Assembly (NCBI GenBank): GCA_026874595.1
Contig: CM049321.1
Coordinates: forward strand, 16,630,479 to 16,694,478
Length of the DNA stretch: 64,000 bases
Source of the DNA: Sipunculus nudus
Lineage: Eukaryota > Annelida > Sipuncula > Golfingiida > Sipunculidae
Reading direction: 5' to 3'
In this document: in pieces, positions 1-10,429 of the stretch
How positions within the stretch are numbered: the first letter of the stretch is position 1
Layout: every line of letters begins with the position of its first letter
Program-made: the position numbers and the translations under genes
Notes under the pieces: model-generated
Database searches by the model: none
The model's input: only the letters and a program-made list of their open reading frames with translations
What the model was told of the DNA's origin: nothing

Positions 1-1609
1 GACCTAAACCTCTGTGTGAGAATGTACATACTCTCACTTGTAAAACCAAGATGACTAATTGTTTATCTCGGGGCCATTCTAACTGCGATCAGACTTGATT
101 TGTTTATGACAAGATTGGTTTATGACATATGGCAACGAGTGCTCTGATCATAAGAATATGCCACCGTGAAGGGGTTGGGGGGGGGGGGGGGGGGGCTTAA
201 AAGTTTGCAACTTGATATTTTGCTGTCTATAATTATTACAGCCTTTACTTTCATGACCTTTCGTCTGGGCATGTTTTTATACATTGTGTCTGTCTTATTG
301 TTTCTTGCAGAATTCTGCCCACCGATAAAGTAAAAATATCCTATTACACCCGGCAAAAATAGACCAGCTCCACGTTTGACGAGAAACCCGGGTTATGTCA
401 GTGTCGTCTGCTTGAACTGTGAAGGCGGTCTGTTTTCCTGATCGGTCTCTTCAAAATTTGTTTTCAAATCCAGGTATGTCTGACAAAGATTAATACCCAA
501 AAGATAATACCTATTAAATTTACAACCAATAAAAATAGTTCAAAAGATCCAAAGAGATATAAAACAACATATTTCCTTGTTTCAACAGAGTAGGTATATG
601 CATTGAACATAATCTTTAAGAACTACTCAAATGACATAGTAGTGATATCAACGATAACTTATGGAAAATAAATGCTTACTTTTTTTAATGTGCTTAAAGA
701 TTTCAAAGTACGGTTGACATGACATACCTTTTAATTTGTTATTGTTCTGAGCAGGATACAATTCCACAGTCTTTAATTTTGTATTGGAAGAGTGAATGGT
801 TTACTCATCAATCAAAAGAAAAATGATGATATGTTATATGAATCAAGATTGCAACGTGTTCTGAGAATTTTACCCTCCTAATAGGCGTATGATGATATTA
901 TTCAGGCTTGGTATATACATTCCAGAATTTTCGGAACGTCTCTCTACAATATGGACCAGAATTTTCACAAGGTAATGCAAAACTGTAGTATAATCAACTC
1001 ACGGCCTCTCTAGTTGTAATTTTATGTGAACATTTCAAGTTTCTTTCACTCATCTTTGTGACTGACCTGAAATCCTTTGATCATGTTTCAACAAGGATTA
1101 CGCCCTTCGTATCACTATCTGAGATGCTCTAATCTTGCTGCAGTCGCAACCACGTAAACTCAGAAGGAGACAGTATGTATAAAAAATAAAAACAAGTATA
1201 TTGTTTAACATTTTCTCATGACTGTACAAATATATAGACTTACTTGGCAATTTTCACAACGTTTAATTAAAACATAGGAAGCTAACATTGATATTGTCAA
1301 CAAAGGAAGCAATTTCTGCCGCTTAAAAGTTGTATTCTTAATAAAGTGACGTATGCTAATTTATTATCGAAAGGACAATTATATACATTCTAACTATATA
1401 GGTAAACCATTGTTGAATCAATGAAAATATCAAGAAGTGAAATGCATGCCTCTATATGAACAAAGGTGAAAATCATTCTATTACATATAGATACATCATT
1501 AACATACTGTGACGTGTTTGTCGGTCTGTCTGATCCACGGGCTCGTACACACACAACAATCTCTCAAAGCTCACGGTAATGACAGAGAACAGCTTATTAG
1601 ATAAAAGTG

Positions 1610-1623
1610 CAGTAGAACGCCTG
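1610..1623 (+). repeat. Left terminal inverted repeat of Tigger-like element
   Basis: CAGTAGAACGCCTG, perfectly inverted at 2810-2823. The similarity decays after 14 bases. Confidence 0.9.
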
Positions 1624-2167
1624 CTAACGGCCACGCCTCAATAACGGTCAATACGTCTTTAAAAATCAGATTTTCCGGTCCCGGATTTTCGACCGTTATA
1701 TTTCATAATCATTTTGTTGTCAATTACGGTCACTCCTCTATTCCGTATTACGGCCAGGTTTCTCGGTCCCGCAGGCCGGAAAACGCCTCAGTTACGGTCA
1801 GGGGCAGTGACTCCGTGACATGGGCTCAACAAATCGAGCTGCCACTTCTGACCTCAATATCATTACACAATTGTCAGCTCTCACATGTCTGTTAATGACT
1901 GCCTGGATAAAGGTAACCACTCGACCGTGACTGAGTAGTTTGATACGTTACCAGCGTCGTACTACCCCACACAGCCTAATTAGTATGCACAGTAGTAACG
2001 CATGTGTTCCCACCGGCGTTTATGTTTGTGAATCAGTCGTGCGAGCCGGCTCTTAAACAGGGTGTTTGTCTTTTAATTAACGAATGACAACCAGCGGGTC
2101 CCGATGATTATGTCATCAAAAAAACGTTAGGCCAACTGTGGATCTTTAAACTCTCTTTAAGGTCCTT

Positions 2168-2551
2168 GTGAACACGTACATCAAACGAAAACAGTGCGGC
2201 ACACATCGCACAATTTACTCATACATGAATAATTATGAAGGAAAAATTGACATTGTTACATGTATAAAATGTTACGTATATTCTGAACTTACTCTCAAAG
2301 TAAAGGTAGATCTGATCAGGAAGAGTGACGGGAAAAGCAGCCGAAAGATAGCAGAAATCTATAGTGTCGGCCGAACTCAAGTTAAAAACATACTTAAGAG
2401 GAAGCGAGAGATCATGGAACAGTATGAAGAAAACGCAAATCCCAGTAGATAAAGACAGTGTGTATCTACAGGGAATGATAAACTGAACGATGTCATGTGG
2501 CAGTGGTTCAACAAATTTGTACAAATATTATGGATATACAATTGTTTGTAA
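2168..2551 (+). pseudogene. Tigger-like transposase N-terminal DNA-binding domain, truncated
   Basis: The open part (2168-2452) contains a helix-turn-helix of CENP-B/Tigger type: LTLKVKVDLIRK, then GKSSRKIAEIYSVGRTQV and KNILKRKREIMEQYEEN. One in-frame TAA (2450-2452) interrupts it. The same frame then continues with KLNDVMWQWFNKF, which fits the second DNA-binding helix region of this family (usually an x-W-F-x-x-x-R motif). It stops again at 2549-2551. The first 40 or so residues do not look like transposase, so the true start is uncertain. The DDE domain is missing. It is dead as a transposase. Confidence 0.75.
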
Positions 2552-2809
2552 TTTAATAACAAACACTGTATTTGTATATATTGTTGGTAATTGTTATAAA
2601 TAGGGTTGATTTGATTGTAAATATTTTATTTTTTATTGATAACAATATTTATACTAATACTCTGTATATACGTTTATATTGTTGATTGTAATAAAGATTT
2701 GAACTTGGTTTCGTGTTACATTTTAACCCCCTTTTCCTGGTCAAGTCCTGTATAACGGCCACTCCTGAATTAAGGCCACTTTCATCCAGTCCCGATGGTG
2801 AACGTAATA

Positions 2810-2823
2810 CAGGCGTTCTACTG
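2810..2823 (-). repeat. Right terminal inverted repeat of Tigger-like element
   Basis: CAGGCGTTCTACTG, the exact reverse complement of 1610-1623, followed by TA and then sequence continuous with the empty site in the other X copy. Confidence 0.9.
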
Positions 2824-4439
2824 TATCATTAACGCGTTTACCTAACTAATACAAATATAATCCTATCTAAACGATAAATTCACAAGATCTGTTAGGAATC
2901 CTGAAGCGCCTACACGACCCGCTGCACTCTGACGTCATTACCCAGACTACCGACTCTATTAATTTTGTGCTAGACTCGTACACCCTCAGTCCCCGGTAAG
3001 TCACTACCCTGACCAGCCATACCTCTCGTCTCTGACGAATCTCTCTCTCTGCCGTCGAAAACATTAAGCGCCCTCTTTCGGCTTCGTTGACGAACCCTGC
3101 CTCGACCGTGCTGTTCTGCGGTGCTTGTCTGCGTCTCACCGGACACCATCCACCATTCCGGGATGTTCGCTACTCCGTCAGCTTGATACATCCACTGTGC
3201 GCCCTGCGCTATTCGGCCTCCCCGATGTGGTCTCCCCTGGGGTATAAGGCCATCAGGAAGAAAATACACAAATATAAAATACTCATAACTTCTTAGGCCA
3301 TTTCAAGTACCACGGCACGAATGCCATGAGAGCCTACAGCCTAGAAATGTTCCTACTCAGTAAACGTTCCTTATACCCGTTGAACACAAAACGCAAGTCA
3401 CAGTACGTGGCAATATCAACACAATTTGCGATCCCTCGCATATAAACATAAAATCCCGTGTTTACCTCACAATAAAAATCCGGGCATGGAGAGCACGTGA
3501 CGGATTGAACGGCAACCCCTACTAAAACTGTCCACTAAACATTTAAACTGCCTGCTGCTTTACAATACAGTTCCATAAAAGATACATTCCTCTCAGCACT
3601 ATTGTGCACTGGGCAATACAAATACGTCTACTCCACGTAACATCGAGCTAACCATTTTAAAATAAAATCTTTAACGAACCCTACTTTAAAAAGTCTAAGT
3701 ATTTACAATCTGTGTTCATCCTGTGAGTTAAGACCAAGTATCTAGAATTACATTTATAAGAAAATGGCAAGTGAGAACAACTTACGGGCCATCAGTCCAA
3801 ACCTTTAGTTGACACTCAAAGATCTGCGGCTTCTGCTTGAAATCCCTTCCGTCGATTGTCATGGACCGAGTGGCTGAATTAAGCTTTTTCTGTACATTTA
3901 TACCGGACCCTGCTGATTGGCACTGAATATTCATAAGATGCAGGAAAAAGAATACGTGAACAATACAAAGTGTTTCGTAGCCCTATGAATATTAATTTAT
4001 TTCGACGCTCAAGTTATACCATTTACACACGTTAGGTCCCCTCACCTCTGAACTGGTGACCTATTAGCGTTTAGTCTCAGGTGGTAACACGCGAAGGCGG
4101 CCGAATTACAATAAGTGCTCTCTCAACCAGAACGGCAAAACAAGAGAATGACAGAGCACACATGTGTCAGTGTACAATTTTGCGTAGTGATGTTTAAGGT
4201 GTCACACATTCTTTTAAAAATTTTAAAGGAACAAACACACTAATCCTACCGACAATCAGTGACAAGAGACTGGTTTTGCCGAATTCCAAAGCTGAATTAT
4301 ATTTAGGCATGCATTTATGGGCATTCAAGCTATTTCTATTTGCTTGTTTTCGGTAGGCGTAGTCGGCAGCGGCTCAGGTCATTTAAAGTATCCTTCCCTA
4401 CCAATAATGTGAATGAGTTTTATTATAAAACTTTCCTGT

Positions 4440-5307
4440 TATTTTTTTTTATTTCGTGGTCCTCGAATTAAATATATAGCATAATCGTTTACAGTAGTAT
4501 TCCAACCTTCAATTTTCGAACATTGAAATGTTTCATTTAAACTGTAGACATTAAACTGTGAAAATACATTGTTATGTTCGAAATTTGCCCAAATAACTGG
4601 CATCAGACTGGTGAATTCATACAGCTGATTATAAGCATGTTGTCAGTAGAATACTAGCATTTGGACTTTTTTTCGGATTCGTCGGTGCACCTCAATTTCT
4701 TTCAGGACTACCGGCTTAATTTATGGGTTAACCTTTACTTTATTATTTTTTATTAATTACACTAACCGATCTCTGTATTTTTGTTTTTTTACTCTATGGC
4801 TTCCTTTAAATTTGAAAAAGCCGGCTAAATAGGTGAGTATGTCATTATATCAGGATGAAGGGCCATAATTACGTTGACAATGATCAGAAGAAATAAAAAT
4901 AAAGGTGCCAATTTACCTACCTTTTGAAACAGAATTTGTAATTTCTGGCCTTTTCTATTTATATTAATTATCTGAGGGTAATTTTTGGTCGTGAAAGTTC
5001 TTATAACGCCTTCATCAATGTATTAACTTGTTTATGGAAAACATGTTTGTAAACACTGCGTTGACATGATGTTGAGAAACAGAATAAACATATAACCTAA
5101 GATGGTTGGTATGCGGAGATAGAAATGTCACTTGTTGCAAAACGCCATTGGTTTATCTGACTTGCTGCCAGATGCCCTTGTTGAATTTGTTTTGATTATT
5201 TTGACGCGCCTAACAAGATATAACCACATTGATATAAATAAAACGAGCAGCCTATGCGAGGTGATATCCAGGATTTCCCCCTTAAACGAAATGAATACTA
5301 GTAATAC

Positions 5308-5351
<44 letters not shown>

Positions 5352-6600
5352 AATTTAAATAAAACTTACGGCTTTTTTTTGAAGTTTTACTCCCATACAC
5401 TATCTGAAGAAGGAGGTACTTATAACCATTATGAATTATGTTAATCATACTACCTTTCATTTTTGGACAATCAAACGGGTTTCTATCCATATGGATTCCT
5501 ACAGCCTAAAAACTACTGTATTGTCTCTCTTGTACAATTCCTCAATACAAAACATATCAAGAGACCAATTAATGAGTTTATTATCAAGGATGTCTTTATA
5601 ATGATATTTGTAGATACAATGCATTTGAAAGACAATTTAGTGTATTGAACAGCCGATATTAACTGATATCAAATTATCGTTCTTAATTAACTTATAGGCA
5701 TGCTCCATTCACGAGAAAACTTTGTCAATAATAAAGTTAGTCTGCCAGGAACAAAAACAGAAATATTCTCGCCGATTCCCTGAATATGTGCTAAATATCA
5801 ATATCAGTATCACATTCCCAATGCACCTATAACATAATATATACACCCAGCATGAATATGCGGAACATACACTCGCACATAAAAGCATAAATAAATATAA
5901 ATCATGACCGCATCTACAAACAAATCTTGTTATTGCAATAAGTGAAGCCCATTCAATGAGTGTCAACGTGTAACATAACTAGTTGTTTGGGTATGCACCT
6001 AGCTCAACTATTACGAATGCCAATAGCAATTTGATGACAATTTGCAAATAATCAGCCACATTGCAATTTTAGTTTTTCCAGCGGAAAAAATGGTCCGAAA
6101 ACATAGCACATGGTTGTTATCTTGACAATAGACCTGTTGTTGACAGATTTTCATCCATGATATGATGGAGAATAAAGCGGTAGTATCGAAGGAATCTTTA
6201 AATAACTATATCACGATTACTGTGAAGCAGCTGTACGTTGACAAATATATTAGTAAAAACAACAAAATGTGTCGAAGGCATTAAACAGTAAAAACAACTG
6301 CATTACTCTTTCAGCTTTCATAATGCCAACCGCACCGCCACTGTGACAAACGCTTTACTACCTAGATTAAGATATTATGGTTGGTCAATCAAATGGAAAC
6401 GATTCGTTACACAATAAGTGAAGTGAATAAATTTCTATAATATAACCATCTGGTTAAAAAATGATCAACTAAATAAGGTACACTTGAACAACAAGCCTTT
6501 AAACTGAAAAGCATATTGCGCGCCCCTCCTTCAGAGCGTGTTTACTTTTTACAAGACTCTCCCTTCTAAACCCTGTATTAGGAACATTTGTATATGTCTA
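4440..6600. repeat. Segmental duplication block Y, copy 1
   Basis: About 2.1 kb matching Y2 (10,430-12,600), Y3 (30,160-32,400) and Y4 (37,240-39,430). It lies directly downstream of the last exon of gene A. Minus-strand frames of 70-110 codons recur in several copies but have no family resemblance that I recognise, and they are disrupted in Y3. A (TA)n tract at 5311-5343 replaces sequence present in the other copies. Confidence 0.85.
5311..5343. repeat. (TA)n microsatellite
   Basis: An uninterrupted TA tract in block Y1, followed by TG repeats. It is absent from the matching position of Y2 and Y4. Confidence 0.95.
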
Positions 6601-6616
6601 CGTGACTCAATTATTC

Positions 6617-7123
6617 CTATTGACAAAGCTTCAAAGAATATCTGTGCGTTACTCTACGTTGAACGTCCGAAATATAGGATAAATTATTGCCAGCCTTGAT
6701 ATCATAAGCATTGGTGAATAAAATATTTATAGCAGATTGGTCATACCGATGACAATGAGCCCACTCAGTATAACGGTTTCCGTTTTTGAATTGACAATAA
6801 AACCTATATACTGGCGAAATACATTGCTTTTCAAGGCTACACGCTAATAACCACTTCCACACTTTTCTGTATACCACTTCAGTTTTGTAGATTAATATCT
6901 GGTTTGCTGCCAGCATTTCAGTTGTTTTTGCTTTGTCTTGATTAGTTGGTAGATAGGAATACATCTCAGGGTGGGTCACGGCATAAGTAGATGTACCCGT
7001 CTTTTCCCAGATCATAACGCCCCCTGTCTTTTGAACCCGTTTTTTTATCTCTTTGAGTTGGGATGTCTTGAACCGCACTGATGCATCGAACCATAGGACA
7101 CCATCATGTTCTAGCAGTGTCTC
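6617..7123 (-). CDS. Gene A last exon, C-terminal half of DUF1647-like domain
   Basis: The acceptor reads TGCTGATTGCAG before GAGACACTG, phase 0, and joins Gln of the previous exon to ETLLEHDGVLWFDAS. It gives 168 codons plus TAG at 6617-6619. Motifs are LWFDASVRF, VMIWEKTG, LPTNQDKAKT, KWLLACSLEKQC and HCHRYDQSAINIL. It is fully open, whereas the matching exons of copies B and C have frameshifts. Confidence 0.75.
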   Translation of the reverse strand, partial: ETLLEHDGVLWFDASVRFKTSQLKEIKKRVQKTGGVMIWEKTGTSTYAVTHPEMYSYLPTNQDKAKTTEMLAANQILIYKTEVVYRKVWKWLLACSLEKQCISPVYRFYCQFKNGNRYTEWAHCHRYDQSAINILFTNAYDIKAGNNLSYISDVQRRVTHRYSLKLCQ

Positions 7124-7659
7124 CTGCAATCAGCATGTATATTATAGAATAATGAAGCAATGTGGAGATTTTTTGCGAAATATCGAGTCACTGTAGGATT
7201 TAACTTGTAGAATATTTAAGCCCTCTAGGAGGTTGATTGAAACAAGTAATCAGGGGTAGGAACTAAATCAGTTATGATTCTTTAAACTTTTTTTATTAAT
7301 AATTTAAATACATATTAATTTACACATTGATATAATATTATTTTCACAGGAAACAACTCCAGGGGTGCTTTATGGTATGCAATCACAGCTGTATTGTTAT
7401 TAATATTTAGAGGATTACCATTTTGCCAGACATAATTATTGAACACATTACACACGTTTCCCTACTTAATCCAACCACTGGTCACGAACATACCTTTTTC
7501 TGTTATTGCTTAATAATACCCTGAAACTTGTGTCTATTAGATGTATATATTTAAATATTATACACTCACACCTGTACTGTCATAGACCGTCTGAGATGAG
7601 ATGAGGAAAATATATTGAACAAAATAATATGTTATGTGCACGTTGTAACAATATGTCTG

Positions 7660-7710
<51 letters not shown>

Positions 7711-10176
7711 AAACATACATATATTTATAAATATAAATATATTAATGAAGTAGCAAAGCATAAAAGTTATTAATTTTCATATGTCCGTATAAATTACATA
7801 CTTGAATACAAAGTGGTTTCCAGGCGCATGCTCCAAGAACTGCCTTTACATGTGGAGGATAATTCTCGAACTGGAATTTCTTGTATTCAATAGAGCAGAT
7901 AGTCTTCAGTTTTTCCATTTGATCCTGCTTGAGGCCAAGGTCGTAATACACAATCTTATAGTGAGGGAAATACGTCTGTATAGACGCCACGGCATCCATG
8001 CTTTCATAAAAGTGGTTTGCGCTGTTTGCCGTTACAAAAACAAATCTGTCGATGACCTCGTCGGTAAGTTTGACAAAGCTATGACGAGGAATACGAAGCC
8101 GTCGCAGTATGGTGTGATTTACAGCAAAAGTTTTCCCCTTCATATTAAGAAAACCAGGAACCTGGTATTGCCAAGATACCTAAAAAATAGATAAAAGTCA
8201 GACAAGAATTGGTTTCGGAGTTTAGGTATTCACATATAATACCTATGCTCACCTGAATTGACATGTTTACAAGTGGTGCATTGTTTTATTTAATGGTGTT
8301 GTGATCTGATGAAAATTACTTGTGAAGGAACCTTGAACAATGGGTTGAATGAGATCAAGAAGCCTCAAAATCTTGTTGTTTTTTGCCCATAGCTCTTAGA
8401 AAATAGGCAAAAGTCAGAAGATTTTTTCCTAGGATCTCCCAAGATGCTAATATATAAGTTTCTACGTCAAACTGCTATGACTTGTGTCCATCTTAGATTG
8501 CTTGTGGAATATAGGTCATCTTGAAGGAAATTTGGCCAGAACCTCCTTGTTTTTTTAAGATTCTAGGCTTAACAGTTCCAATTTGTGTAGCGTCTCTCTG
8601 TATGGTTGATCAAAAGCTTTTTTTTGCCCAGTCTCTCGCAGAGTATGGATCATTATCACATAGTTAAGAGTAGGTTTCTGAGCAGATTTACCTAGAACAT
8701 CCCTGGATATAGACTGAGAATTTTGTAGGTCTATCAGATACAATTTTTGCCCTTTCTAACTGTTAGGGTGCTCAAAGTCATGTTTTTGGCCAGTCATTTG
8801 GAGAACATGTCATTGGACCTTGTTTAAGGTTTCTGCGAAAATTTGTCCAGTACCTCCCTGGATATTACATGATTATCTAGGGCTAACGGATTCAATTTGT
8901 GTACATCTGGCGTGCAGGGTGTTCAAATCATGTTTGTTTCCTAAAGCTCGCAGAATATAGGTCAAGGTGACCTAATTTCATTTCCCAGGACGTTTACCCA
9001 GGACCTCCCTCAATGTCACATTAGATTATTATAGGCCAAATGAAAAAAGTTGTGCCTGTGTCATTCAGGGTGCTTAATTTTTTTTCTATAGCTCGCAGAA
9101 TGTAGGTCATCATGTCCTTATTTCAAGTTTCCGAGGAGGTTTGTCTAGGGCCTCCCTGTATTTACAATGAAAAGTCTCGAAGCTTAACAGTTAGGTTTGT
9201 GCCTTTTATCGTCCAGACTGCTTCTTTTGGAGGTTCAACAATAGAAGAAAAATTGCACAAAATTTAGAAAAAAATATAGGTTGATCAACCATTCTCAGGA
9301 ATTGATGAAACACCCATGATAAATACACAACATGGCAATAAGAATCATGGCAATCTAACATTAGTCATTGGGATGTTGGAGCTTTTTTATTAATATCTTT
9401 CATAAATCTTGGGGTATTTATGAGCCTAATAGCTCGGAGGATATAGGGCACAGCGACTTTATGTCAGTGTTAAGGGTGTTAATTTGGAAGTTTTGAGGTC
9501 CAGCGGATACGATTTGTGCCTTGTTAAGGACGTACGGACGGACGACGGACAAAGAGTGATTTGTGCATATTAGTGTTGAACTGCCAATCTTGTGTTTATT
9601 GCTGAGAAAAATAATTTTTTGTTATATACGTCATATCATAGACAAGTGATGATCTTATCTCTTATTCATTAGGTACATTGTATAACAGTTACCAAACAAC
9701 CAATCTATGATTACATTTACGTAAACCTAAAAAACCTAAAAGTCAACATCAGCTCATGGTTTTATTGTTTCAAACGTTTATATGGTATTGAAATATTTTA
9801 CTACCAATAAAAAATTGCTTAATATTTCTAAATACTTATTGGCATCAGTCAAACTTTTATTAAATATTATTTCTTGTTTGCTTATTGTCTAAAATAACTA
9901 AATCAAACAAAGAATAAAAATTATTCTGCATCATTTCCATCTCTAACATTTAAAACCAATTTCCGGGCTGTACACTGTTCTTAAGCATTTTTTTTGGTAC
10001 AGTAAGCACTTCTATTGTATAAAAAATACAATGCTGATTATACTTTAATAAGAAATAAACATGATCTTTTTCATATTTGAAAAGTATCTTACTCTTATGA
10101 AGCACATGAAGACTACAGATATGGAAAGGAGGCTGCCAAGAAAAAGGAATATCGTTGTTTGTCGTAATACCATCAT
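6617..10176 (-). CDS. Gene A: DUF1647-like type II membrane protein (putative glycosyltransferase fold)
   Basis: Joined coding exons 10093-10176, 7802-8179 and 6617-7123, all with GT-AG borders and phase 0, give 322 codons. The N-terminus (MMVLRQTTIFLF, then about 16 more mostly hydrophobic residues) is a signal anchor. The globular part carries FVFVTANSANHFYESM, KIVYYDLGL, ACAWKPLCIQ, a DxS-like LWFDASVRF and a C-terminal HRYDQSAINIL. This pattern matches my memory of DUF1647 (Pfam PF07801), an uncharacterised invertebrate family with GT-A-like features; DxS may stand for the DxD metal site. A Golgi role is inferred. Relative to genes B and C it lacks the 33-codon second exon, but the frame survives because that exon is phase 0-0. 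No enzyme activity can be claimed. Confidence 0.65.
7663..7710. repeat. (TA)n microsatellite in gene A last intron
   Basis: A mostly pure TA tract between the third and fourth exons. The same intron of copies B and C has a longer one. Confidence 0.95.
7802..8179 (-). CDS. Gene A exon with N-terminal half of DUF1647-like domain
   Basis: The acceptor TATTTTTTAG precedes GTATCTTGG and the donor is CAA/gtatgt. It has 126 codons, phase 0-0. It starts VSWQYQVPGFLNMKGK and runs through EVIDRFVFVTANSANHF and PHYKIVYYDLGLK to ACAWKPLCIQ. The internal Met at MKGK is not the translation start, because the frame is open back to the acceptor. The long plus-strand frame over the same bases is a shadow of this exon. 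Confidence 0.75.
8340..9540. repeat. Diverged ~150-bp tandem repeats in gene A intron
   Basis: At least seven recurrences of a core like TCGCAGAATATAGGTCA followed by GACCTAATTTC, a CCAGGACCTCCCTGGAT-like stretch, then GTGCTCAAATCATGTTT. Core starts lie near 8392, 8500, 8632, 8790, 8945, 9093 and 9431, mostly 130-158 bases apart. The same array is present in the matching introns of copies B and C, so it predates the gene duplications. Confidence 0.8.
8959..8973. promoter_or_regulatory. Perfect IR3 nuclear-receptor-like element in repeat core
   Basis: AGGTCAAGGTGACCT has inverted AGGTCA half-sites spaced by three bases, which is the consensus form of an estrogen response element. It sits in an intronic repeat unit. 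Binding is not shown; it may be a by-product of a palindromic repeat core. Confidence 0.35.
10093..10176 (-). CDS. Gene A first coding exon: signal anchor
   Basis: ATG at 10176, 28 codons, donor AGA/gtaaga, phase 0. After MMVLRQTT comes a run of hydrophobic residues (IFLFLGSLLSISVVFMCF), suitable as a single membrane-spanning signal anchor. A longer open frame over the same bases (up to 10246) is out of phase with the rest of the gene and has no hydrophobic anchor. I therefore prefer the ATGATG frame, which also matches copy C codon for codon. Confidence 0.65.
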
Positions 10177-10219
10177 GTCTGCAAACACCCGTGATATGAC
10201 AACAAGCTTCGAGATTCAA

Positions 10220-10234
10220 CCAATGGTCACGTGA
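10220..10234. promoter_or_regulatory. Conserved CCAAT plus CACGTG E-box upstream of gene A
   Basis: CCAATGGTCACGTGA lies 44 bases upstream of the ATG. It is identical in genes B (29,981) and C (37,034), although the sequence around it differs in B. A second CACGTG is at 10244-10249. The pair is compatible with NF-Y and bHLH factor binding close to a promoter. No TATA box is evident, and an upstream splice acceptor (TTATTATCAG before GTGGACG, near 10265) could instead make this 5' UTR. Confidence 0.35.
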
Positions 10235-10429
10235 TGATAAAGCCACGTGTATCTCCGAATATAGTATTACTCGTCCACCTGATAATAAAAAACAATATAG
10301 TGAAAATAGGTGTATTAAATGAATACCTTATATATATATTTACTTCTTAAATCTTCGAATTTCGAAGAGTTTGAAATACCAAAGGGTCTGTTAGAAGCAA
10401 ACTTTATCCACTATAACTATTTAAAACCC

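Larger units (their letters stand above)
1610..2823 (+). mobile_element. Tigger/pogo-like DNA transposon, internally deleted
   Basis: A 1,214-bp insertion absent from the paralogous site near 23,760. It begins CAGTAGAACGCCTG and ends with the exact reverse complement. The right flank is TA and the left flank TG, and the empty paralogous site reads TA, so the target duplication was probably TA with one later change. It encodes only a broken CENP-B/Tigger-type DNA-binding region (2168-2551) with no DDE catalytic domain, so it cannot move by itself. A dinucleotide TA target, CAGT termini and this helix-turn-helix are typical of the pogo/Tigger group. The exact subfamily was not searched. Confidence 0.85.
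1..4430. repeat. Segmental duplication block X, copy 1
   Basis: The block matches 22,154-25,370 almost base for base from its first line, apart from a 1.2-kb transposon insertion at 1610-2823 and small indels. It starts at or before the window edge. I see no recognisable gene in it. A plus-strand reading frame that is open in the other copy (23,731) is broken here by the transposon after about ten codons. A G run at 177-195 is 19 long here and 12 long in the other copy. Confidence 0.9.

Noticed and set aside
2867-3269. Overlapping minus frames in X1 of up to 99 codons
   Set aside because: Two overlapping frames both open by GC-rich chance; no motif; frames not kept in X2.
7802-8194. 130-codon plus-strand frame, repeated at 26,850 and 33,946
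   Set aside because: It is antisense to the well-supported third exon of genes A, B and C. Its conservation follows from the real exon.
9950-10246. 98-codon minus-strand frame over the first exon region
   Set aside because: Out of phase with the downstream exons at the gtaaga donor; the ATGATG frame gives a signal anchor and correct phase.
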